The notes under the pieces were generated by a model that saw nothing but the letters and a program-made list of their open reading frames with translations, had not been told where the DNA came from and ran no database searches. From Hofstenia miamia (taxonomy: Eukaryota; Xenacoelomorpha; Acoela), in the NCBI GenBank assembly GCA_004352715.1, contig SCFE01000084.1:1634856-1698855 (forward strand): a DNA stretch of 64,000 nucleotides, in the 5' to 3' direction. Both the position numbers and the translations under genes were made by a program. Positions 37,022 to 48,214 of the stretch are shown here, one piece after another; the first letter of the stretch is position 1, and each line of letters opens with the position of its first letter.

Positions 37022-39299
37022 TATTGTGGACACTTTCAAGTACCTAGGAGTAACAATCTGATAGGTAGAAAATTAGCTATACAGTCGTGCTCATAATATT
37101 AGCATATTATTTAAAAAACTTGTTTTTCTAAGTTTCCGTTCAACAAAAAAGATATATAATCAGCAGAAAAACATCAAAGAAACAATACTTACTCGAATTA
37201 CCCTTAGCTGCCAAGACAGCCGCGATGCGTCGAGGCATACTCTCAACCAGTCGTGCGCAGTATTCCACTGTTATCTCCTTTGCCCAAACTTGTTTGACTT
37301 TTTCGACCAAATCAGAGTAGGAGGTTGGCTTGAGGGCCGCAAGTTTCCTTTTAACGATCACCCAACAATTCTCGATTACATTTAGGTCAGGAGAATTGCC
37401 GGCCCACCCCTCTAAATAAGTTAGCTCGTTCGCCTCAAAATGCTCAGCCATCCAGGTTTTCACCAACTTCCAGTGTGTACTGGAGCACCATCATGTTGAA
37501 ATACGATGCAGTGTCGCATTGGCATGAATAATGGCAGCTTCTCCTTCAATATAGCAAGCTATGTGGTAGCGTTGATTGTAGAATTTGGCGGCATTATCCA
37601 CAATCCACCTCTTACTGACGCAGCAATAGAGGCCCATATCATAACTGATGTTGAATGTTTCACCGTACTGCATGTGTACCGGTGGTTGAATCGCTGTCCT
37701 GGAGGGCGGCGCACATTGGTATGATGCACTGGAAACTGCNNNNNNNNNNNNNNNNNNNNNNNNNNNNNNNNNNNNNNNNNNNNNNNNNNNNNNNNNNNNN
37801 NNNNNNNNNNNNNNNNNNNNNNNNNNNNNNNNNNNNNNNNNNNNNNNNNNNNNNNNNNNNNNNNNNNNNNNNNNNNNNNNNNNNNNNNNNNNNNNNNNNN
37901 NNNNNNNNNNNNNNNNNNNNNNNNNNNNNNNNNNNNNNNNNNNNNNNNNNNNNNNNNNNNNNNNNNNNNNNNNNNNNNNNNNNNNNNNNNNNNNNNNNNN
38001 NNNNNNNNNNNNNNNNNNNNNNNNNNNNNNNNNNNNNNNNNNNNNNNNNNNNNNNNNNNNNNNNNNNNNNNNNNNNNNNNNNNNNNNNNNNNNNNNNNNN
38101 NNNNNNNNNNNNNNNNNNNNNNNNNNNNNNNNNNNNNNNNNNNNNNNNNNNNNNNNNNNNNNNNNNNNNNNNNNNNNNNNNNNNNNNNNNNNNNNNNNNN
38201 NNNNNNNNNNNNNNNNNNNNNNNNNNNNNNNNNNNNNNNNNNNNNNNNNNNNNNNNNNNNNNNNNNNNNNNNNNNNNNNNNNNNNNNNNNNNNNNNNNNN
38301 NNNNNNNNNNNNNNNNNNNNNNNNNNNNNNNNNNNNNNNNNNNNNNNNNNNNNNNNNNNNNNNNNNNNNNNNNNNNNNNNNNNNNNNNNNNNNNNNNNNN
38401 NNNNNNNNNNNNNNNNNNNNNNNNNNNNNNNNNNNNNNNNNNNNNNNNNNNNNNNNNNNNNNNNNNNNNNNNNNNNNNNNNNNNNNNNNNNNNNNNNNNN
38501 NNNNNNNNNNNNNNNNNNNNNNNNNNNNNNNNNNNNNNNNNNNNNNNNNNNNNNNNNNNNNNNNNNNNNNNNNNNNNNNNNNNNNNNNNNNNNNNNNNNN
38601 NNNNNNNNNNNNNNNNNNNNNNNNNNNNNNNNNNNNNTGCTTTCATCATGAGTCACCTTAATTACGCAAACATTTTATTTACTGATCTAAACGAAGTGCT
38701 TTATAAAAAACTTAATGTTCAATTAAGATGGGCATTAAATATCACAACGAAAAACTCATCGCAAACCAAACAGTACATTTCTAGGTCAATTCTTTTTCCA
38801 AAACAACTAGTTATGTTAAATACCCTTCTGACATTCTTCAAACTAATCAGAAACCTACCACCTTATAATACGATTAAAATACCGGGATTTATTCATAAAC
38901 AGAATTCAAGATCAAAGCTTTTTACATGCATTAAGTATAAGAAGAACGTTTTAAAGAAATCCTTCATTAATGTCGCCATTCGAACCTGGAATTCGCTACC
39001 TAAAGAAATTAACAATATTGAAAAATTGAAACCTTTTAAAAAGCATTTAAAAATCTTCCTTAAGCAAAAATATATTTCTGGAAAATCATGGCTAGGATAC
39101 AAATTTTATAACAATGACTATACTATAACTCGTTATTAAAATAGTACTATAGTAATTTATCCATAGCCTGCAAGATTTCTTTTGTAATTTATGTGAATTG
39201 TATATATGTGTTTTTGTGAATTTAATGACGCTATTCAAATAAATTATCAGTTATTTAATTGTTAACATTTATTTGAATAAAGATTCTCTTATCTTATCT
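37022..39299 (+). mobile_element. LINE copy B, 5'-truncated, inserted into LINE copy A
   Basis: It starts with IVDTFKYLGVTI (the F-K-Y-L-G-V motif after the reverse-transcriptase core), is interrupted by a Tc1-like element and an 898-N gap (37740-38637), and continues from 38638 as AFIMSHLNYANILFTDL, then INVAIRTWNSLPKEINNIEK and LGYKFYNNDYT before a TAA at 39137-39139. The 3' UTR ends with an AATAAA-containing stretch and a (CTTAT)n tail, TTCTCTTATCTTATCTTA, at about 39283-39300. The 5' truncation and microsatellite tail are normal for a retroposed LINE. Confidence 0.75.
37082..37739 (-). pseudogene. Tc1-like transposase pseudogene, 3' half, running into a gap
   Basis: On the minus strand the frame from the gap reads HHTNVRRPPGQRFNH, STVKHSTSVMIWASI, GGLWIMPPNSTINATT and then a stop. 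It continues with LAILKEKLPLFMP, FQHDGAPVHT (second catalytic Asp), a frameshift, then KLVKTWMAEHFE and NSPDLNVIENCWV (catalytic Glu), ending at about 37140. I count about 39 residues between Asp and Glu. The left terminus is probably at 37082 after TA (CAGTCGTGCTCATAATATTA); the other end is lost in the gap. It is related to the 1.7-2.7 kb transposase but less decayed. Confidence 0.85.
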
Positions 39300-41290
39300 T
39301 AATTTACTGTTTTTCGAATTTATAGAAACCACTTTAGTAAGGGAAAAGGAGGAGGTCTTCTATTTTTAATACCAAAATTGAAGCCCACAATTAGGCTAGA
39401 TTTTACTAATAAAAACACTTTTGAAAGTCGTTGGATAGAAATACGAAATACTTCTTTCAAAAACAAAAACCAACTTTTATATTCCTTTCTGCCAACACAA
39501 GTTTTTTTAAGCATTTTTTTCAAGCAATTAGAAACAGAAATTATAAAAGCATTAAATGTAAGCAATATTTTTGTGATGGGAGACTAGAACCTTAACAGTA
39601 AAGATAAATCTAAAATGTTGAATTTTCTATCAACTTTTAACTTGAAAATAGTTAACAGTAACACCCCTATCAAGATGTGGTCCACAAAAAGAAGTCTTGA
39701 TTATTTCTTCATCTCTAAACATGCTTTAAATTATAAATACATTTGCTCAGAATTTCCTTACGTCATTGCATCATAACTCCATTCTTTGATTCAACTCGCC
39801 TTCTAAGATCACGTAAAATATGGTTAAAAATAAAAGAAATGACGATATTATCCAGTTACTAAAATAGAAGCATAAATATGAGAATTGGGCTTTAACTCTC
39901 AATGAAATGCTCAATAGGTTTTTAAATATGCGAATTTATCATCTTGATAAATATTTCCCGGAAAAAACAATTTTAAGAAACTAAAATCCAATTGTCAACA
40001 ATTAAGAACAAACCTTGGATTGATACACATTGCTTAATTTTGATTAAACAAAAAAATGATAAGTAGATTAAGTATATTAATGAAAAATTCTCTATTAATT
40101 TTGATGACTGCAGAAAGGCACTTAACTTATGCAACATAGAAATGAAAAATTTGCACAACCAATATTATAAATCAAAATTTGAAAAAATGGATACTCGAAG
40201 GTCAAAATTGATATTTATTAACTCATTGCTTAACACGAAAAACAAAGGCCTTACTTCTGTAAAATATATTCATCATGATGGCGAAATCATTAGTAATACT
40301 AAATAAATTTGTACAATATTTAATAGTTTTTAAAAATCTACGCAACTACGATGGAGAAAACATAAAATATAACTATGATGAAAGAGTGAAACTTTTACAC
40401 CAATATTTAGCTTTCGTTATGTAACAAAATATGAAGTATTAAAAACAATCACAATATTGAAAAATAAATCTCTGTGATATCCTGAATGTATGTATTAGAT
40501 GGTCTATTGTCCCGGACCAACTAAAACTAAAACCGATTTACAAAAAGACTACCCAAATGTATGCTCTAATTATCGCCTTATTTCACTAACATCAACGATT
40601 AGCAAAATTTGTGAGAAACTACTCTCTGATGAAATCAATGAAAATTTCACTAGGTATAATATCTTATCCAAAATGCAGTACGACTTTTGGAAAGGAATAT
40701 CCACTAGTGATGCCGATGTATGCCACTGAAAAATGGAGAAAAGATATTGATGACAATAAGTACTGTGTTATAGCATGTTCTGATTTATCAAAAGCATTTG
40801 ACTCTCTAAACCATAAAATTCATATTTCTAAAATTATAAAGTTGCATTTTTCAGCTAGTGGCATTGACTTAATCTCAAATTATTTCTACAAAAGAAAGTA
40901 AAGGGTAAAATTGCATAACCATTTCTCAGATTAGATTTCACTAGAAAAAAGTGTTCCACAAGGGACAATCTTGCGCCCACTGCTATTTGATATTTGCGTA
41001 AACTTACATTTGACATTCTACAATACGCCGATTACACAATAATACTTCAATAGTAACTTTATGGAAAATTCAGTAGATATAATTGAAAAAAAATTGTGCA
41101 ATATTAGCAAATTTTTATGCATCAAACAAACTAACAATTAATACTTCAAAAACACATTTTTGTATAATAAAAGTAAAAATAATAAAACAGACACATTCAA
41201 ATGCACACTACGTTTCAATAAGGAAACTATAAAACAAATTACTCATTTTAAATATCCAGGGGTTATTTTTGCAGCAACTAAATTTTCAAA
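39300..41290 (+). pseudogene. LINE copy A resumed: AP endonuclease and reverse transcriptase, decayed
   Basis: Endonuclease: YRNHFSKGKGGGLLFLI (about 39325), WIEIRNTSFKNKNQLLY, ALNVSNIFVMGD (about 39550) and RSLDYFFIS (about 39690). Reverse transcriptase: YPNVCSNYRLISLTSTISKI (about 40550), VIACSDLSKAFDSLNHKI (about 40770), VPQGTILRPLLFDI (about 40955), QYADYT where the canonical second Asp is replaced (about 41025), and HFKYPGVIF (about 41250). Several stops and frameshifts occur and the second catalytic Asp is lost, so it is inactive. The endonuclease order continues that of 36.9-37.02 kb, supporting a single element split by copy B. Confidence 0.8.
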
Positions 41291-41379
41291 AACAAGTAGA
41301 TAGCATGTTAAAAAAAATTTTGACACGAGAACTCACTATAGATATCTAAAATGGGAACAACATCTGCAACACTTGATAT

Positions 41380-42900
41380 TACCCTGCAAAAAGAGCCAGT
41401 CTATTAGTAATCATAGCGGAAGAAACGACAATTTATGCAATTGCTATGCAAACGTATATATTTTTATTAAAGAAAAAAATTTAGCAAATCATTATTAAAA
41501 ATGAAAAAGAAAAAATGATCTACCTAAAGAATTATATGAAAGTTTTCGGAGTATAGGCTCTCAAAAATTTCGCTTATATGGTTTACCGAAAATATATAAA
41601 AATTCAGAAAATCCTCTACTAAGACCTATACTGGCAAAAATAAATTACCAAAATTCAAAATTGACAAAATTGTTAGATTAATTATTAAAGAAATATATAA
41701 CAAAAAGTACAACATCAATGACACAAATGATTTTCTAATTAAATTAAGGAATGCATATCAGAAATTGAAGTTTTGTGAACTGCTCTGCCCCATTTCCACG
41801 TTTTGATATCTGCTCCACATTGCCCCACGCTTTATATTCTACAGCCCCACATTGGGCTACTCAAAAATTCTGCTCTATATTTGTTATATGACCATTTTCA
41901 TTGCACTACACTACACCACCACTCCAATATATTGAAACCTTACTTCCTAGAAGATACAGAACCATTTTTTAAAGTGTTATCTCTAGTATTACTACCTTTA
42001 GCAATCTAATAAAAAACATGATGGTAATTTTAGTGCTATAGAGATTTTTATAAACTTAATATTTTATGTAATACATTTATACAAAGAAAATTTTACTCCT
42101 TCCAATGAAATTGCAGTCTATTGACTACAAATCATATCAAAATTTCCTCAAGAGCTTAAAATACATGGTAATAAATTTTTTCAAAAAGCTACTAAATTTC
42201 CAAGTAAATTATTTTTTTTAAGCAGAGAAATTTGATGTAAAAAAATAATTTACACAATCTATAAAATTGGAAATCTCTTACGTCAATCTTTCTTAACTAA
42301 AAAGTGATTTTGCCCCACTTTTGTCACATGGGTACCCATTTTAAAAAAAATCCTGCCCCTTACCTCTCCGACCTGCCCCGCACCACCCTGCCACATGGGT
42401 CGACACACCCCACTTCCATCTCTGATGCATATGATCATGAACAACCAAAATATATATCTTGTAAGTTACGATGTAAAATCCCTTTTTACCAATATCCGTG
42501 TAAAAAAGACAATAAACCATATTCTCAAGCTTATTCTTAAAGATGAAATATAATAAGTCATGAAGTTTTGGAGAAATTGTTAAATATGTGTTGTCTCAAC
42601 ATACCTTTTATTTCTAATAATAAATTATATCGCCAAGAGCACGGAATGGCAATGGGTTCTACATTAGGACCTAACATTGCTACATTTGCCATGAACATGA
42701 TTGAGAGCAACTTCACTAATTCAAATGTAACCAATCCTCAACTTTACAAACGATATGTTGACGACGTTTTTGCAATTTTTAGCAAGAAAGAGGAATCAAA
42801 CATTTTCATAGAATATCTTAATAACCAAATTTCTGAAATTCAATTCACAAATATATATATATATTGCCATCTGACTACAGATACGATTTATGCAAATTGA
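41380..42900 (+). pseudogene. Penelope-like element reverse transcriptase, split by a hAT insertion
   Basis: Before the insertion: NDLPKELYESF and FRLYGLPKIYKN (about 41570), then PLLRPILAK. After it: YDVKSLFTNI (about 42455, motif A), YRQEHGMAMGSTLGPNIATF (about 42630) and YKRYVDDVFAIF (about 42745) with an intact YVDD. R-L-Y-G-L-P-K-I-x-K, S-Y-D-V-x-S-L-F-T-N and G-x-A-M-G-S-x-L-x-P are diagnostic of Penelope-like rather than LINE reverse transcriptases. Frameshifts lie around 42440-42550, and the frame closes soon after a short TA run at about 42850. The GIY-YIG domain is absent. Confidence 0.85.
41759..42424. mobile_element. hAT-type non-autonomous element inside the Penelope-like element
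   Basis: 666 bp with imperfect terminal repeats, left CAGAAATTGAAGT and right (inverted) CAGAGATGGAAGT, 11 of 13 identical. It is flanked by a perfect 8-bp direct repeat ATGCATAT (41751-41758 and 42425-42432). Removing the element and one repeat copy restores continuity between two parts of a Penelope-like reverse transcriptase. Internally it has CTGCCCCA/TGGGGC-rich subterminal words (GCTCTGCCCC, CATTGCCCCAC, GACCTGCCCCGC) and no transposase. Confidence 0.9.
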
Positions 42901-43060
42901 TCACTATTTTTACAAATTGTTTAAATGATTAAATACAGGTATAATTAAGGAACTATAAATCACAAAAAATTTTATCTTCTTTTTTATTTGTTTTTTTCCA
43001 CTGATTATGCCACATAACGATTCTATTTGATAATAAATTCAAATTCTAAATGTTAATAAA

Positions 43061-43084
43061 CATATATATATATATATATATATA
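43061..43084. repeat. (TA)n microsatellite
   Basis: About 12 TA dinucleotides just after the Penelope-like element. Confidence 0.85.
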
Positions 43085-45248
43085 AAGTGTGCATGTATAT
43101 TTTAGACGCACTTTTGTACTGTGATTGTATTTATATTGTTAAATTTAGTACAAAATATAGTTTCTATCTTCTTATATCTAAAAACAAACAAACAGAAGAT
43201 ATTAAATCAGCAACCAAAGTTATGTCTGAAAATGAAAATAATTTTGAACAATTTGGAGTGTTAAAACAGTTGTCTATTGATCATCTAATAAGCCTTTGTC
43301 ATCTAAATACACATTATATTCAATGAAACTTTTAATGAAGGTGATAATCTGAGGTTGCTTCAGTGCAAATGAGTGACGTGATTTCGTTGTTCAGGAACAT
43401 GATAGTGAACTGAATAGCAACATATGCACTCATAATCTCCTTGAACTACAGCTAAAGCAGTTTTAAACACTGCCAGTGCCAATTGATCGAATTGATATGT
43501 TTGACAATTGCCAGATCTTTAATATTAATTGAGGAGCTTAGATAAAATCATGAATTGAAAGGCTGTTTCCACCAACCAAGGAATTATGAAGATGTCAAAC
43601 AAAAAATACTCCATGTTTGGTGCAGGAAACTTACACCAGAAGAATGCAAGCGATAGTCCGACTGAATGTCCTAAAAGCTTAATGTTGAACAGAAAAATTA
43701 CAGAAAACATTCTAAATATGAAATTCATACATGATTGTAGACGTATGACTTATTGTTTTGAATCAGTTACTTATGTTCAAAATCACTATTTTTTAATTCC
43801 AAGTAGCATTTACATGTAAATTTGATAATGTGCCAAACTGTATTGGAGCATTGTAAGTAAATGGAATTGAACCTGAAAGAAAAGATAAGAGTATAAATTA
43901 TATGTACTTACGGTATTGACCATACAGTTTAGAACTTGATTGCTATATCGAATAATTTTTAATAACTTGGTACAATTTTGCATGTCTAAATATAATAAAG
44001 CGATTTTTTATAAATTTGTATTTGATTTGTCTGCACAACGTAAAATATGGAGCTTTCAAAATCGCTTATCTGTTAATTTGATGCTAATAGCTTTTCAAAA
44101 ACTACAATTCAATATTCATTTAACAATCACCTATATATTTCGCATTTCGATGTGTAATGTACTTTATAAAGTTATTGAGAATACTCTTTTAAAAATATTT
44201 TAGGCCTTCATTTTTCAATTGGTTTTAAATATAAAATATACTAGGATTCAGCTGATTTCAATGCAAATTGAGGTTTGCATAATTTTTTATATTTGAGTTT
44301 AATAATATGTTGTTCAACATAGATTTGATGATTAAAGCAATTTTTAGTTTATTGGGCTGCAAATTTTTAAAATAACTATTTCGAACTTTGTGATGTTTTT
44401 TGAAAAAAGGAAATCGTGGAATTTAATTGTTTATAATATAGAGGATACAAAGATCCACAGAATTCTTAGTAAATGATTCATGCGGAAGCCCTGTGTTCGC
44501 ATTTACTTTATGAAATCAATGGATTTATTCTTCAAACTCGTACATTTTTTAGAATAAGTTCATCATGTAAATATATTTTTTCACGCTTGAAATTATTTTT
44601 GTGTATTGAAAATATAATTTCTAATGGACTTTGTTACAAACTACATGCATTAAATATGAGCATATATTATTTAAATTTCTGGATAAAAAATTCGGGGCGT
44701 AGGTCCAGAAAATCCCTGGAGTTAATACCGGTAAACATTATAAATTTAGGCAATGCAAAAAATAATCTTATATAATTCACAATTTTGTTTGGTGCTGATC
44801 TGCCTACAAAAAGATGTTTCACATGTGGTTTCGTAGCAGCTCAAAACTATAGCAACAAAATCGGCCACTAACGTATCTAAGCATTTAATTCAGCCTTAAG
44901 CATGGTCTGAAAAAATTTTTTTAATACAACTATGCAATTTTTGCAAATCTATGTATATACAATAAAATGTTTAGTAATCAGAATTATACTTCAAATTATA
45001 AATCATCTTCTTTAAATTCAAGACTTGAATTGACAACATTTGTAATTTTTTTCTCTCTTTTAATGAACTCCACAAATCTTTTCTTTTTACTCGGGCTAAA
45101 TTTATTTTCTGGCCGTCATCCCTGTGCCACTGTGTTCTTTTTTTGGCATTTAACTTTTACTTGACATCAAATCAAAAAGCTTTAATTACATGAGTGAGTT
45201 GATGCTTGTCAATATTTGCTAAATTTTTTTTCTTAATGTCCAAACTAT
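43085..45248. other. No gene supported
   Basis: Several short ORFs (43087-43326, 43586-43819, 43940-44203, 44473-44775) without recognisable domains. The first contains a lysine/glutamate-rich stretch but shows no homology I can name. Probably old repeat debris. Confidence 0.5.
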
Positions 45249-45626
45249 CTAGAAGACATAAAATAATTCTTCTAATGAAGATTCAACTTCTATAGTTCCC
45301 AAAATACAAGCGGCATTTGTCTGCTGAATTGTATACTCAAACGTTGTTGGTAAATAGTCTCCAGTTAATTTAACTGCACTGCCTTGACATTCAAAAGCTA
45401 GGGGTTGAAATATATAGCCTTGTTGAACAATGTCACTATATTTCGATGTTTTTCGGTATTCAGCATCTGTTGCAGCTTTAGTAGGAGCAAAAGTTGAAAT
45501 CCGATTGGGAGCAATTGCATCAACTACTGTAACGTCCCACACTAAGGAGCGTCCTCTTGACCAAGGAACAGTAGTCACGTCATCAGGTCGTTTCCCGTCA
45601 TTTCTAAACAACCCTAGTGGTTCCAA
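45249..45626 (-). pseudogene. Retroelement-derived fragment with restriction-like endonuclease (PD...D) motif
   Basis: 125 codons open on the minus strand. It has GKRPDDVTTVPWSRGRSLVW followed directly by DVTVVDAIAPN, then KYSDIVQQGYIFQPLAFECQ. R/K-P-D followed 15-20 residues later by W/V-D-V-T is the pattern of the restriction-like endonuclease that ends R2/NeSL-type LINE proteins. Similar PW-x-x-G-R-x-L-V-W-D domains are common as orphan ORFs in invertebrate genomes. It is intact over this stretch but has no upstream reverse transcriptase nearby. A domesticated host gene is possible but unsupported. Confidence 0.55.
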
Positions 45627-45849
45627 AATTGAAAATTACATTTAGCCACAATGCCCACTATGGTATTATTTTTATTCATCCAAATACTTTTTTTCTTACT
45701 TCTGCAATACATCTATTGAGATTTCTTAATCATATTCTTCAAAAATTTCTAAGAAGTACAAAAAACCCACAGGATAATAAGAATATAAATAATTCTAAAA
45801 TTGCGATCTCCGCAGAAAATTTGCTTTTTCACCAAACTCAAATACTATA

Positions 45850-46110
45850 TTGAAAATTATTAAATATTTGTAAATTTATCTCAATAGATTTAAAGCCTTT
45901 TTACTTTTAGGACATCTATAACTTCAGTTACTTGCGTTGTTCTACTATAATTGTTTAAAATTTAACTATAGTTAGAAATGTAATAGTACTATGGTAATTT
46001 GTGATTTGTATGTATGTGCCTTGTGAATTTAATGATTCTCTTCAGATAAATTTTCAGTTATTTAATTGTAAACATTTATTTGAAAAAAGGAGTCTCTTAC
46101 CTTATTAAAA
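45850..46110 (+). mobile_element. LINE 3' UTR fragment, same family as the 39.1-39.3 kb end
   Basis: From about 45980 the words TGTGAATTTAATGA, TTCAGTTATTTAATTGT and ACATTTATTTGAA match 39180-39290 in order and spacing. It ends TCTCTTACCTTATTA, a decayed form of the (CTTAT)n tail. Confidence 0.75.
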
Positions 46111-46119
46111 ATTCCAAGC

Positions 46120-46560
46120 AAAGACATTCTTACTAATGTCTAATAAATTAACCAATACTTTTATTAATCTAACAAAATACAATAACTTCATCGAGAAGAA
46201 AGTAAACAGAATTTTCATAAATAATTAGAAAGTATAGTAAAAAATCGTAGTTTCAATTAATAACATTAAAAAATTTCACAGGTTCTAAGTATTAATACAA
46301 AAAATCATTATATTTATATCCTAGCTTTAGGAAATCAAAATTATTACCACATATTGTATGCCAGAACTAAAGTTTGAAATGAAAACAAACTGGGAATTAA
46401 TTTACAATATCCATATTGATGCCGCAATTCGCCTGTGGAACGAACTGCCTATACATATTTGAAAAGCCAACTCTCAAAAACCTTTTTAAAAAAAATTACA
46501 TAGAAAATAATAGCAGTTTTTACCTCATGAAATATTGTTTACAGCGCTTAAAAAGATAAA
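46120..46560 (+). pseudogene. LINE ORF2 C-terminal fragment
   Basis: Broken frames on the plus strand include AAIRLWNELPIHI (about 46422), equivalent to AIRTWNSLPKEI of LINE copy B and AINMWNELPKYI at 49.8 kb. The surrounding frames are badly decayed. Confidence 0.5.
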
Positions 46561-47210
46561 AAAACAATATAAATATAACAACAAATACAGAATTTATTTC
46601 AAGAGAAATATCAAAAAATTTCGCCTTTAGATGTACGTAATTTATTTATTTGTTTTGTAGATTTGATAAATTATTCCATATATTTATTGATATTTTGAGA
46701 AAAGAATTTTTCAACATTTTCTTGTTATATTTAAAATGCTTAATTATCAGAATTCTTTGATTATGTCATGCAATATTTTTGAGGCTAGAGAATTAACTTT
46801 TTTCCTTGGAACAATGCATTTACATATTTTAAGGAAAGTAGCTGACACTTTTTTTTAAAAAATACACTATGGATTTTGAAAATTTGTTGATAATTTTCTG
46901 ATTTCTGTAGTCCTATTGAATAGATAATTAAATGCTATTTTCATAACCTAGTTTATTTGCACATTGAATTTTCTTAGTGGTTGTTAATTGATATTGGTAT
47001 ATATATAACGCATGTTACAATAATTGAAAGTGTGAATTTACTGAAATTCAAATTTATACTGAGAAACCTTTGTGGAATTAAAGTTAAATGTAGGTCCAAA
47101 TATACGAAATTGAAATATAGTCTAGCAACAACAATACGAATTCAATCATGTTGGAGTAGATGCTTCACTTTCTCTTAAATTTGATTATTTCTTCAAATAG
47201 TCGATGCATT
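46561..47210. other. No gene seen
   Basis: AT-rich sequence between LINE fragments; the ORF at 46981-47178 has no recognised motif. Confidence 0.5.
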
Positions 47211-47211
47211 A

Positions 47212-47760
47212 TTACAATTCCATAATTTGAATCGCAATATGTAGATAAGAACGCGAATCACAAGTGGAATATTTGCACGCCTTGCCACAAATTCTATTAT
47301 TTTGTAACATTGCTATCATTGTAATCAATACATTTTGTAAATCAAAAATGAAATAATTTAACAGGATTTTAACCTGATTAGCCGGGTCCTGCAAATCATT
47401 TCCTTTCTTGAAGAACTTTACATTTGCCCTCTTTATATGATTTCTAGCATTGGTGTATTTATCAATGACTCCTAATCTTACGGCCTTTCTCTGCAGTTTA
47501 TCAATTTTTTTTTGCTTGTTAATCCTTCCCCAAATGGAATATCCATTAGTTATTTTACTTAGCACATAGGAATTATACAGAGTCTCCAGTTCATGGTTAT
47601 GAAAACCCAGATGCTTTAATCTTAGTAAAATGAAAAGTTTAGATATTGCAGAGGCTATGGTTTTACTAATATTTGTACTAAAATTCATCTTAGTATCAAA
47701 TTTAATACCTAGAACCCTAAAAGATGAAGTCCGCTTGATCTCTAGCATTGTGACGGGTAT
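47212..47760 (-). pseudogene. LINE ORF2 C-terminal region, family B
   Basis: A minus-strand open frame of 178 codons with SSFRVLGIKFDTKMNFSTNI (the L-G-I-x-F-D motif), KLFILLRLKHLGFHNHELET, LYNSYVLSKITNGYSIWGRI and KIDKLQRKAVRL. This is the thumb/connection region downstream of the YADD box in CR1/L2-like LINEs. The same sequence recurs, more decayed, at 62.74-63.07 kb. The frame is open but lacks the catalytic core upstream. Confidence 0.8.
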
Positions 47761-47987
47761 AGATGATTCTTTTGGATTTTTCTACATTATCAATATTTGA
47801 AATTGTTTTTTTTCAAAGAACGAAAATCAATGCATATAAAATTAACATTACAATGATAATTTTTTTGGGTGATCGATACTGAAAAACTTGTACAATGGTT
47901 GAGATGCTAAGGATAACACTATATAATGAACACTATTTAACGAGTTTGTATTCCAGATGTCAAAGATTAGACATGAATTACTTGATC

Positions 47988-48214
47988 CCTAAGCACCAGA
48001 TCTAAATAATAGAAGTGTAGTATTTTTCCGCTGTAAAATTACTGACAATTGCTGGAAAAAATATGAAGAAATCGTATTCAATTCGCAAGAGGCACTTCTG
48101 GCAGAAGACATAAAAGACATCTTGGAGAATACTTTGATAGCAATTGGTGACCATCCTCCTAGAGCTTCCATCACAGATCTATTTATGAACTTTATTAATT
48201 TGGTCAATACTTAA
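47988..48214 (+). other. Unrecognised open frame of about 73 codons
   Basis: The plus-strand frame, open from about 47996, reads PDLNNRSVVFFRCKITDNC, then KKYEEIVFNSQEALLAEDIK and IAIGDHPPRASITDLFMNF, ending in TAA at 48212-48214. Composition is protein-like (Asp/Glu/Lys balanced), unlike most short frames here, but I do not recognise the family. It may be retroelement debris or a host exon; no clear splice acceptor in frame was found. Confidence 0.3.

Noticed and set aside
37559-39139. Very long ORFs across the 37.7-38.6 kb gap
   Set aside because: The N run is counted as coding. The real content is a Tc1-like fragment on one side and a LINE end on the other, on opposite strands.
41803-42540. 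Cys/His-rich short ORFs (41803-42009, 42304-42540)
   Set aside because: They lie in the non-coding hAT element or cross its border; the Cys/His/Pro content comes from GCCCCAC words.
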